Source: Micropterus salmoides (taxonomy: Eukaryota; Chordata; Actinopteri; Centrarchiformes; Centrarchidae). From it: DNA of 64,000 bases. Positions within the stretch are counted from its first letter, which is position 1; each line of letters starts with the position of its first letter. A program made the translations under genes and the position numbers. The notes below the pieces were generated by a model. The model saw only the letters and a program-made list of their open reading frames with translations. It was not told the origin of the DNA and made no database searches. The DNA lies in assembly GCF_014851395.1 (NCBI RefSeq), contig NW_024040041.1, forward strand, positions 15,799,742-15,863,741, in the 5' to 3' direction. Positions 12,027-21,887 of the stretch are shown here, in pieces.

Positions 12027-15000
12027 TTAATTGGACTGAGTGTCACCTTCAGAATGGAGGAGCTCTTGCTGGCCGTTAAGCAGAGGGGAGGGGGCAGAGG
12101 CAGCCGCCTCCATCGGTTCCGCTTCTGACGAAGCCTTGATGGCAGCTGCATCGCCGTCAGAGTGCTTGGCTTTCTTAGAGCTGCTCCTCTCCTCTGTTGC
12201 CTTACGGTCTGGGAAAACAGACACACATGTCAAACATTTCTCCTTGGTGGACAACAAGGTGTACAGAGTAAGGCCTTTTTGGTATTACAGCATGCAGTAC
12301 AAACAAAACATTCAACAAGTCCTCACCTTTGTCTTTTGATGACCGCTCTCTGTCCCTGTCTCTCTCCCTGTCCTTGCTGCGGCTGCGGTGGCGGTGAGAT
12401 TTGCGCTCGGAGCTGCGCGATCTCCTCCTGTCACGGCTGCGGGAGCGACGCTTTCGGTCAGAGCGCTCACGGCTGCGTCTCCTCTCCCTGTCCCTGTCCC
12501 GGCTCCTATGAAAGAGGGAGGAGAATGAGCAATTACGACAACAAGTGAAAGATGTATATAAAACAAACAAAAGAAAGTTCAATCATGGTTCTTCATGCAG
12601 TGGCACACATTTGTTTTTGTGGTGCTTTCATAGTCGACTAATCTGTTAATTATTTATTCAATTAGTCACGATTATTTTTGTCACCCCCTAACCCCAATTA
12701 AACCATTTAACTAATTAATATCTTTCAAGTGAATTACTGATATCCAACACACAGCCTAGCTAGCTAACGTTACTATTAAGTGAACAAGGTTTACTATTCA
12801 GAATGAACACTAGTATCAATGTCAGGGACAAACCAGGGAATATGACAAGACAGCGTAGGCTACTCCAATAATTCAGTGATTTACTAGTGCACTTAACGTG
12901 TTTGTTAACACAAAAGAGCGTTCTCTTAGCCAGCATTGTCCATGAGACCTCAAAACCAAGAACGCAAAGAACTACAGAGAGGCTGCTCCAAGATAACATG
13001 GTTTAACTTTAAAACGTTTAACTTTTTAACAAAGATTTGCTTTTGATAAAATAAAAGCACAATAAAAGCAAGTACTATAACCACAACTGCACACAAACAA
13101 TGTAATTTAGAAAATAAAGCAACAGTCCCCCTTTCATACTTCTTCTGTAGTTTATTTTTCCAAAGTGCTTGTAAGTTTTATAAGTGGAGAATGTTCTGTA
13201 ATCACAAGCGAGATGTTTCATTTACTTTAAAATGTTAAAGATTAACAACAGCAGTACAAACACTGAAACTATCTTACAGTTGTGGCCTTTCCGCTGCAGC
13301 AGTGGTCTGAGTAACTGGGACCAGAGGACTCTGTGGGCGTGACTGACTGACCGGCTGGCTCCGCTAACCTCGCGAGCTTCTCAACCCCAAAATTTTTTCT
13401 GTAGATTTTCGATTTATCAACAACTTTCGTAAAACTGCCAATATTCAAGTTATACACAGTTTTTCGCCTCAAAACCTTTCCAAAGTGTATTTAGTGATGA
13501 AATAGCATACAAAACTTACAAACAAAAAAACGTTCTGATCTAAGACTCTTTCTCCGTTACTTTTCGTTTCTTGCATGACTGCTTCCTCGTCTTACAGTCA
13601 TGGCCAACAGTGGAAGCGGTACTGCCCCCAGCACTTCCTGTAGTGCATTGTAGTTAGAAATGAACAACCAGAAATGTTCTTAATAATTAGATTACCATCT
13701 CTCCCTCTGTAACAATGCGTCGACCAATGAAATTTCACTTTGACGAATTGTTGCAAATCTAGTGCGCTGGTGCAAGTAGCTTTGGGGAATGTGACTACAG
13801 TTCAGTTTCCCCCTCTGACTTCTCACTACTGGGGAGCTAGTATTTCAAAGGTTGATGCAATTGGAGCGAGGTTCCTATCATTAGCAAAAGATAATGTTTA
13901 CTCTTATGTGTTGTTGTGAAGGTGGATTTAAATGGTGCTCCTAAACCTGGACTGGTGCCTCTATCCATTACAGAAGCAAGCGACAGTGCACTGACGTTTT
14001 ATGGTGAGACACTGCCGTTACTAGACCACAAAGAAAATGGTGATCAATGTGGTTCAAGAAAGTCAGCAGTACCTGCTGCGTTTGCGTTCCCTCTCCCTCT
14101 CCTTGTCTCTGCTTCTGGACCTCCGGCGATCGCGGGATCTGCTCCGTTTCCTGTCTGACGCTCGACTGGAGTGGCGACTGTTGGAGTGGCTTCGGCGCAC
14201 CCTCCTGTCCCTCTCCCGGTCTCTATCTCTGTCCCGTTCTCTGTCTCTCTCCCTCTCACGCTCCTTCTCTCTCTCTCGTTCCCGTTCCTTCTCCTTCTCC
14301 CGCTCCTTCTCCTTCTCCTCCTCCTCCTTGCGCTTTTTCTCCCTTTCCTCCCTCTCGCGCTCACGGTCTTCTCTGTCCCTCTTGAGCGCTGGGTTTTCAC
14401 CTGGGGGGTCTTCTGAGCGCCGACGTAGTTTCTCCTAAGAGTAAATAAACAACAGTCCTCATTAATTTTAATCAGCACATTTTAAACCAGAATCTAAACC
14501 AAACAGTTTAGGTGAAATACTGTGGATCATTCACTTTGTTAAAACACAGGGGACAAAAATTATGTACTAACATCTTCTCTTGCAGCATCAATCCTCTGTA
14601 CAAAATGTCTCAGTTTTAATATATTTGACATGTATTTTGTATTTTTAAAGAGTTTGCTTTTCTGGATGTATATTAACTGTGAGCTCTATTTATGTCAACT
14701 ATTTGACAGTGAGAACCGCAAAGATGTGCCACAAAACTTTCTTATTCTTTGCACTTCTCATTTCCCCACACACGCAAAGACCTACACCTTTGATGCAAAC
14801 ACACTGGCTTACCCCGCCTCTTTGTCGCTCTCTCCCTGTATGTGTCTGCTCTACTTACCTACTCCATTAGTAGTATGTTTTGTAAAGTCTCAGAAAAGAC
14901 GAGCAATCAACTGCTCCCGAACGGCCGCCGGCTGAATTTCTGACATGTCTGAAATTTTGGTCAGCATTCGTCAGTTGAAGCAGAACCACAAGTAGATTTG

Positions 15001-18000
15001 GTGTCTGAAAGTGCCATGGCAACTAGGACTGAAACGATTCATCGATTAATAAAATGCATCGACGCTAATTCTTTGAATCGATGCTTCGTTTAATCCATGC
15101 AACTATGCAGCGCACTGTTTCGCACGGACATTTATTACGGTCGCACATCGCGCTTACGCTGTGAACACGACGTGATTATAATAGAGCTGTTTGCAAAGTG
15201 GAGGAAGAGAGATAAAATAGCGAGGGACAAAGTATGTTATAATTTCAAGCTAAAGAAAACAACTCTGTAATGTTTCCGTCCATCCACCGTAAAACAAAAT
15301 TTATGTCGCTGCGGCAACGGCACCTGATCAGAAAGCACCCAGTGTTCTGCCAGCGGACCACAGACAAGGTAACAGTAACTTTAGCACTTAACTGAAATCA
15401 TAATTGATTGTTGAGTTGAAGGCTAGCCAAAGCAAGCCGCAGTTCTCAGCTGAAAATGTGCACACGTGCGTTTGTTGTTCTCCTTTTTGGACCATGAGTT
15501 GTAACCTCACAGTCATGAGTTAACTGGGTGTCGGGGAGCTGCACCTTTTAACTCACCTCCAGCTCTCTGTAGCTCAGACAATCCCTGCTACCAGAGTGTG
15601 CTAATCCATTCTTTCACCCAGATTCTTTGTCTTTATAATTGGTATCTTTATAACAACAAACAGCAGTTTCGTGTGTAGGTTCGCGTCATTTCCCGTTTCA
15701 CATGTGTTTTGTTGACAAAAAGTGGTTTGGAGACCAGCTTTGCATGACGGCGGTCGTTGTCAGCTTGCGTAGTGTGTGACCGACACAACGACTTCAAGAT
15801 TCCCGTCACATGACGGCAAGTTGTGCAGTGTGAACGGCACGGCCATCGACCAAGGCCGAAAGTCGTTAGTTTGCAGGGCTGGGCGATTAAGCCAAAAACG
15901 TTATCATGATAAAAACATTAAATTTCATTCGCTAGATATTTTTTTCTTTCAAGTTTAAAGGCTGATTTTTTTTCTCCTGACTGAAAATTGAAGAAACCAG
16001 ATGGTTCATTATGTAGTTCTTTATGGTCAAAATGGGACAAACACTTGATGCCAAACAGTAGATCACTTAACAAATCTTAGGGAGTACATTCCAAACTATT
16101 TTTAAAAAATTAATGATTAGTACATTTTTTTCAGTCCCTTTTCCTCAACAAAAAAAATTAAGTGCTAGTTTATTGATGACTAATGAATTAAACCAAATAT
16201 TTATTGACGATATATTGAACATTATATTATATAAATTATATTATGATAATTATCATTGTTTTATTGCCCCGCCCTACCTCTACCTCCCTCGGACCTTACA
16301 AAAAATATTTGATTATTGTCAATAGCCAGAATGGTCTGCAGGGACCAACGGGCTGTTTTATACACGTACAGTGTGAGCGCTCAGGTCGTAGCTTACCATC
16401 GGACTGAACAGTGAGCGGGTACATCGTGAGCTTGGGCTTTACATCGCAGACAATGTATGCCCAGCTTTACCTCATCCGAGCTTGTAAAACATCCATCGTG
16501 TCTGTGTTTTGTAACGTAATAGATAACAACTTTCTCTGTGGATCTCAGTGGGTCACTAGTTGTTAACATACCTGGACAGCCCACCTAAATAAAGTCTATG
16601 TGGTGGAAACACAGAACTTATACTTCAGCTCATTAGCTATGTATGTATTCTGTGTGTGTCAGGTGATCCTGTTACCTTGAGCTCCTCTACAGTGGATTTG
16701 ATCTTGGCATAGCCCATGTGTTGCTTGCCCATCAAGTGGTCGTCCACTCGAGACTGTGCATCCCCCACAATGAGGAAGGCCCCACACACTTCACACACCT
16801 CCATCTGTTTCTCCTGGGCCGCAAAGCTCTCAATGGTCTGGATAAAAAGCACAAATGAGTTAAACCATAAGGGAATGATGTACTAAGCAATTTCTTTCTG
16901 CCTTAGAGGATAACTGCTCATTTGTTTTACACTTTGCTTTGAGGGCAATTTATTAAACTATTTAAATCAATCAGGATAAATGTTGTAGGCTCTAGTGAAG
17001 ATTCACTGTTATCTAGCTAAGAGTAATGTAAGTAGCAGTGGGTGCATCATTCTCAGCCCATGCTTAGACTTTACAGTAAAAAGAATAAAACGGGTTTGTA
17101 AACAAACAGCATTACATGACCAGCGCCTGTAGGCCAAGTAGCCTGGAGTTAGTTGACTCACCGAGGGGGTGGAGCTGAGCAGCTCCCTCTCCTCCTTCAG
17201 CTGCTCCACCAGCTTCATCATTCCCTGGGCCTCCTCCACTCTGCCCTCTGACCCCAGCTCTTCGATCTAAGCAAAAGCAAAACAGACAAGTCCGAGGTAT
17301 TAGTGTGAATATAATTTGATGTCATTTAATCTCATGTCAAGATAAGAAATTTTCCATTCTTGTAATTCCAGCTATGATACATGGCACTATGCTGCTCTTT
17401 TATAAAAAAGATCTATGAAATCTATTTGTTACGTACCTGTACAACTAGGTCTTCAATCTTCTCCGTGAGAACCTGAGACTTCTCCTCATTCTTTCCTGAT
17501 GGACCAGGACCCTGCTGAAATAAACACTTTCTCTCAGGTACAACCACACAGACCACGTAATGTAATATTTTAGGTTCACGATGAGCACTGTAGTCTAAGA
17601 TGACAAAGAAGTATCGAGGATAGGGTTGGGACGATAGACAATGCCATCGTCCATCGGTGATGGCTGACAGATGGTCGATGGTTGAGCAGGCATTGTGACT
17701 GTAAAACCCTGGCCCCCGGTAAAAAATTTAATTTTTCACAAAATACCTCCATGTGAAAGTAGGTTTTAATCACGACAAACATTATAATAAATTTTGTAGA
17801 TATCGCCCAACCCTAATTGAGGACACCGAGTAATCAACACCTAAATCTGTGCAGCCACTAAGACACTTTAAAAAACAAATGCAGTGAAAAGCATGGGTTA
17901 CAGAACGATGTCTCATTACAAACCCCTGCATTCTGCTGAGCCTGGGAAAGTGCAAGCCGGGCGTGCCCTCTACGAATCCGCCGTTCCACCTCTGCCAGGA

Positions 18001-19080
18001 GTGACTGTAGGTAGCGCAGGAAGTCTCGTTCATAGCCCTCCTTCATGAACCGGGAGCTTTTCTCATACCTGGACACACAGAAACAGTTTATTAGGCGGAA
18101 TATCAAGACACAAATTGCGGTAAAAAACCCACAATAAGAACTTACGTTATCCTAAGATTTTCATCATGGATTTTCTCACAGGGGCCTGAAAAAGAAATGT
18201 AATGCATTATTATCTTCAAAGTATATGGATGCACCTGTCAGCTACTGATTTATTAAAACAGGTTTATGTACATGTACAAGTCTTTGACTTACCCAAGTCA
18301 GAGCGGGTGTTTGTGAATAGCTCAGCTGGGCAGAAGCCACACAGATAGTATCGACAGACCTAATTGGAGAAAATAGATTTTTACTTATTACAAACACCAT
18401 TTTTGTTGGAAATCTTTTCCAAATATTAGTTATAATATTAGTTAAGTCGGATCAAGCGATAACAGTTTACATATGCTAACTGCTAACAAGTGTGGCTTGC
18501 AATCAGTCCCAAAGTGAATGTAACGTTAACACTAATATTACGTGTCTTACCTAAACTAACGTTATGCCTCAAGTTAGTGTTACCCATTAGTATTAGACCC
18601 ACACACCAAAGCAGGATAAAGCATATCTAGTAACTAATTAGGTAACGTTACTCATAATCACTTTAAATGTAATGCTAGCAGCAGAGCACGAGTACAACGC
18701 TAACGTTAATCCACAACGATTCAAGCTTTAACTGGGAACAAATAAGTACTATTAGCATTAGCATACGGTGGTTCTAACTTTAATAACACGCGTCCCAAGA
18801 CAACACTTCAATACCAGCTTGTGGTAAGTTACCATTTCCGTGCGTTGGATTCTGGACTATTTACATACTGTTTAATTTAACAAACATATCCAACATACTA
18901 CGGGTTTGGTATCTTGGCTAGCTAACGCTGCGTTAGCTCATCAAACCAACTAGGCTAGCGTTAGCTAATATGCTAACTTACGCTCTCGTCGTCCCACCGC
19001 ACGTTGCATCGCTTCTCGTCAGGGGCCAAGTTTCTATCTCGGCCCATTAATTCATCGAGTAACTGGGCTGCCGAAAGCAT
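12027..19080 (-). CDS. luc7l3: LUC7-like protein 3 (U1 snRNP-associated splicing factor), 10 coding exons
   Basis: Coding exons in transcript order: 19080-18982, 18359-18293, 18185-18146, 18068-17924, 17514-17437, 17266-17162, 16837-16676, 14434-14073, 12505-12327 and 12208-12027. Phases join exactly, giving 439 codons against 432 as I recall for human. The N-terminus MLSAAQLLDELMGRDRNLAP and the C-terminal SEGDTQSN are diagnostic. The first zinc finger uses Cys40, Cys43, Cys58 and His62. Exons 4-6 are largely helical and charged. The second finger has Cys160, Cys163, His179 and His185. From residue 200 an Arg/Glu- and Arg/Ser-rich domain extends to about 380, encoded by purine-rich repeats. 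LUC7 proteins bind U1 snRNP and influence 5' splice-site choice in the nucleus. Introns hold hAT-like inserts. Exon 4 has a weak donor (GGG, then GTTTGT) and exon 5 a NAGNAG acceptor. Confidence 0.95.
12640..12680. repeat. short fragment resembling a hAT-like repeat end
   Basis: The words GTCGACTAATCTGTTAATTA and ATTAGTCACGATTA in this LUC7L3 intron resemble the 'regulated by ATTAGTCGAC' ends common in teleost hAT-like MITEs. It is too short to class firmly. Confidence 0.25.
14073..14434 (-). other. luc7l3: LUC7L3 exon 8, low-complexity Arg/Glu-Arg/Ser repeat exon
   Basis: This 362-nt exon encodes 120 codons, starting EKLRRRSEDPPG and running into KEREREREK-type charged repeats, then SRSRDRRRSRSRD. 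The strand asymmetry (purine-rich in the transcript, CT-rich on the plus strand) creates long open frames in other frames and on the opposite strand; these are shadows. Such repeats expand and contract easily, so length differences between species or alleles are likely here. Confidence 0.9.
15018..15400. repeat. hAT-like element fragment in LUC7L3 intron 7
   Basis: GGACTGAAACGATTCATCGA and following ATCGATGC words are typical of the ends of vertebrate hAT-type repeats. Downstream sequence reads in part like a worn BED-finger region (a frame gives RHLIRKHPVF near 15320-15350). There are no intact ends and no target duplication visible, so both class and borders are tentative. Confidence 0.35.
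15874..16275. repeat. hAT-like non-autonomous element, decayed
   Basis: The left end CAGGGCTGGGCGATTAA and the right end ATTGCCCCGCCCTA are approximate inverted repeats of the CAGGGNTGGGCGAT type found on many hAT elements. An 8-bp duplication flanking exactly these ends is not seen. It may be nested in an older repeat, because the words before 15874 (GTTTGCAG) and after 16331 (GTCTGCAGGGACC) look like two halves of one interrupted unit. It lies in LUC7L3 intron 7. Confidence 0.45.
17511..17517 (-). promoter_or_regulatory. luc7l3: tandem NAGNAG splice acceptor, LUC7L3 exon 5
   Basis: On the minus strand the intron ends TTTCAGCAG before GGTCCTGG. Use of the first AG starts the exon at 17514 and adds one Gln codon; use of the second starts it at 17511. 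The intron is phase 0, so both products stay in frame and give 439 or 438 residues. Confidence 0.7.
17621..17815. mobile_element. hAT-type MITE with 8-bp target duplication
   Basis: The 195-bp element begins TAGGGTTGGGACGATA and ends TATCGCCCAACCCTA, which are inverted repeats differing by one inserted base. It is flanked by ATCGAGGA (17613-17620) and ATTGAGGA (17816-17823), an 8-bp duplication with one mismatch, as hAT elements produce. It contains no coding capacity and sits in LUC7L3 intron 4, between exons 17924 and 17514, without touching splice sites. Confidence 0.85.
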
Positions 19081-19086
19081 TTTTGC

Positions 19087-19175
19087 CTAAAAAATAAAGC
19101 CTTGATTTAAAATACTACGATAACTCTATCTCTGAAGACTCTGTTCACACCATCTATCGCGCGCAAAGTACTTAC
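19087..19175 (-). other. luc7l3: 89-nt 5'UTR intron of LUC7L3
   Basis: On the minus strand a consensus donor (GATT, then GTAAGT) at 19175 and a polypyrimidine acceptor (TTTATTTTTTAG) at 19088-19087 bracket an 89-nt intron. It ends six bases before the start codon. Splicing would join a non-coding exon ending GCCATTTTGATT to GCAAAAATG. Confidence 0.6.
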
Positions 19176-19255
19176 AATCAAAATGGCAGACACTGTGACA
19201 ACAACGCCCGTTTATGGTTCAATACAGCCAGTCCAGCAGCAGCCCCCTCTGAACC
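19176..19255 (-). other. luc7l3: non-coding first exon of LUC7L3 (5' edge approximate)
   Basis: The sequence upstream of the predicted 5'UTR donor is GC-richer and ends with GTCTGCCATTTTGATT on the minus strand. An in-exon ATG was not needed. The start site was placed approximately at 19255 from the composition change; no TATA box is evident. This fits a housekeeping-type promoter. Confidence 0.4.
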
Positions 19256-21887
19256 GGAAGTACAAGTATGATGCGATCATATGGACTTTCAACATCGATT
19301 TTAGATATGGGTTTTGTGATACAGTCTTTATTTGCTCACGATAAATCATTGAGTATGTAGTAGGAAGTACTTAGTATGCGATTTAAAACACAGGTAAAAT
19401 TGTAACCACACGCAAAAACCCATACGTCCATAGGTTTGGCGTGTGGTTACAATTTGATTATTTTATTTTGAAAGTTCTTACCGAAAGCGACAGAGAGGCG
19501 AAGGCCCCCCCTTTCCGGCGGACCACCAAGCATGGGCCGCCTATTAAGCGAAAGATTAAGGCGAGACACACCAGTACAAAATGATGATTTTGCTTCAATC
19601 TCTAAATTTTCAGTTTTGAATAATATACATAATTATATTTTTTTGTGTGTAGTTTACACCAAGTTCGTCAGCGTTAGATCGCGTAAATTTAATCTTTGTT
19701 AGCACTTTCCAAGTAAAAGTTTGACCGGCCTTTGTAAAACTCTCCATCATTTGTAATTTTGTTTTGTAGAGCACAATGTTAGCCAGTACATATCTACCTA
19801 CAAGATATGTGTTCATGTGACAAACAGTAATGTTTATCGTTAACAGTCGTTTTCTCAAAATGACATTTACGTACTGTACGTCATGTTCCTGGCCCTTCAA
19901 AGCAGTTACAGCATCAACATTTTACACTGTTTCTGAAGTCTTATAGCAAGACTTTTACAGAGGATTTTTAAAATATCTTTTATTCTTGTGTTCTCATTTT
20001 ATGTGGCATTCTGTAAAATTGTGGGGAAAAGGGTCTGTCACACATCTGACTAGTATATTTTCAATAAATCCATGAAAAAACAATATATTTTGAAGCTTCT
20101 ATTTATGTATGCTATCAGCTTGTAAAGTTTTATTGTGATATGACTAAATTTGGGGGGGAAAACCTATTTGACTGTGGTGTCTCACTTTCCTATGGGATTA
20201 CTCAATGTACTATAGCTTTGGACAGCATCTGCTAATTGTCTAAAATGTGAATGTACACTAACTGTGTACTTATTTGTGTAGTGCGTGGATTTCTACTCGA
20301 CAGGGTAGTCTTGTCTCAAATCAAGGTAAAATAAAATGTAACAGGTTGTAAAATTCAGTTTGTAACTTCCTTCTGTTATATAGCAGACTATATACATTAA
20401 TGGAAAAGCAATTCTAAAAGGTTTAACTGAAATAAACGTGAGTTTAAAAAAACTGCTCTTTAGTCTGGTGGTGCGGCAGCAGAAACTTCTATCAGCAACA
20501 GGGTGGCTTTGGCTGGGGTGGGTACTGTCCTCTGCTTAACTCACATCACTGATATCACTGATGCTCGGGAGATGGGTACCGATGATCTTCTATGCCAGTT
20601 AGTGATGTTGTCAGTCAGGATGCTTTATAATGTTACTCTGAAAAAGGTGACAATAGCATTGGTCTTGTGTCAGCTCATAGACTGTCTGCCTCAACACTGT
20701 GAAGTTCACTGGAGTGTAGAATCATGACCGTTTTCTGCCCTCCAGTGGTCACATTGAGAAACTGCAACACAACGTTGAAATAATGAGAAACACTGATCGT
20801 ACTCATGTCAGTAAGTGCAACACCATTAGTATTATTACACATAAAAACACTGGTATTTGTACTGGTAATAATAAACATATTTAACAGTTCTCTGGGTGTG
20901 GAGACCAGTGTCGCTAGATATCCACACATAACTATCAATTCCAGTGATTACTTTCAAAATAAACTTAAGAAATCAGAATTAATAGTTATAGTAATAGTAA
21001 TGATTGATAGTGATTGTTTTTGTTTTTTCCTCAAGTGGTCCCAAGTTAAAGGCTAAAACACTCCACCTTCTTCAATGAGAATCATCTTAGATATCTTCCG
21101 TATCCCTTACTTTTATGGGCCCTAGTGCATTACACATATATATATGTTTATGTTGTAATATGTTTCATATTGATGAATTATATATATAATTATATTTATA
21201 ATTCAACATGAAACATATTTTAATGTGGTCCTAAACTATTATATGTTTTGTGACTAAATAAGCAAAGCATGGAAATTATTATTATTATTACCCACTGGTT
21301 GCATGGCTAAATATGCCCGCAACACGTGTGTGTTAAAACAGTTGCTTCACCTTTTATTTCTCAAAGTTATTTTAATGTCGAGAGCTGGTCTCATTATTTT
21401 ACACAAAGTTAAGTGGCACATCACGCGTCAGATAATCGTGGAGGGTATTCAGAGGGGAACTAACATTTGTGCTCGCTGTTGTTACATCGAAAGATGCCCC
21501 CCGATGTGGCGGTGGTGCTCCTGGCAGCCTGCTGACGGAACTCTGACACCACTGGCTGATTGAATGAGTGCACTCAGTGTTGGCAGGGGTACTGTAACGT
21601 GAACTAACAACAGAAATTAATGGCTTGTACGGAGCCTGCAGCGTAAACGCCAAAGTCTCCGACCATCAACACGAAGTTAGATTAGCCGAAGCGACAAGCT
21701 AGCACCAAAGACTCTGCTAGCATCACGTTAAGCTAGCAAGTAGGTAAAATTAGCCGGTGGCTAATGTAAGCTGGCAAGTCTATTTATAGTGGACCTGTGT
21801 GCCATCAGTAGCGATTAGTATTGACAGCTTAATCCGAGAGGCTTTTGTGTATCCCATGATCTTGCAACGTTAGTTGCCTGCACCAAG
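19256..21887. promoter_or_regulatory. divergent intergenic region between LUC7L3 and ANKRD40
   Basis: About 2.6 kb separates the two head-to-head genes. CpG-containing sequence occurs near both ends (19.0-19.26 kb and 21.4-21.9 kb), while the middle is AT-rich. A foldback sequence lies at 21158-21219. No exon was recognised. Each gene probably has its own promoter at this distance, though shared regulatory sequence is possible. Confidence 0.5.
21158..21219. repeat. AT-rich foldback (hairpin) sequence
   Basis: The left arm AATATGTTTCATATTGATGA (continuing ATTATA) and the right arm TATAATTCAACATGAAACAT (continuing ATT) are inverted complements with a 3-base gap, around a TA-rich loop of about 13 bases. 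It could be a small foldback MITE or an extrudable palindrome. No target duplication was identified. Confidence 0.6.

Noticed and set aside
12202..12582. 126-codon minus-strand frame as a separate gene
   Set aside because: It is LUC7L3 exon 9 (12505-12327) plus flanking intron sequence.
14037..14478. Several long open frames on both strands (80-144 codons)
   Set aside because: They are shadows of the low-complexity LUC7L3 exon 8; only one minus frame matches LUC7L3 and joins the neighbouring exons in phase.
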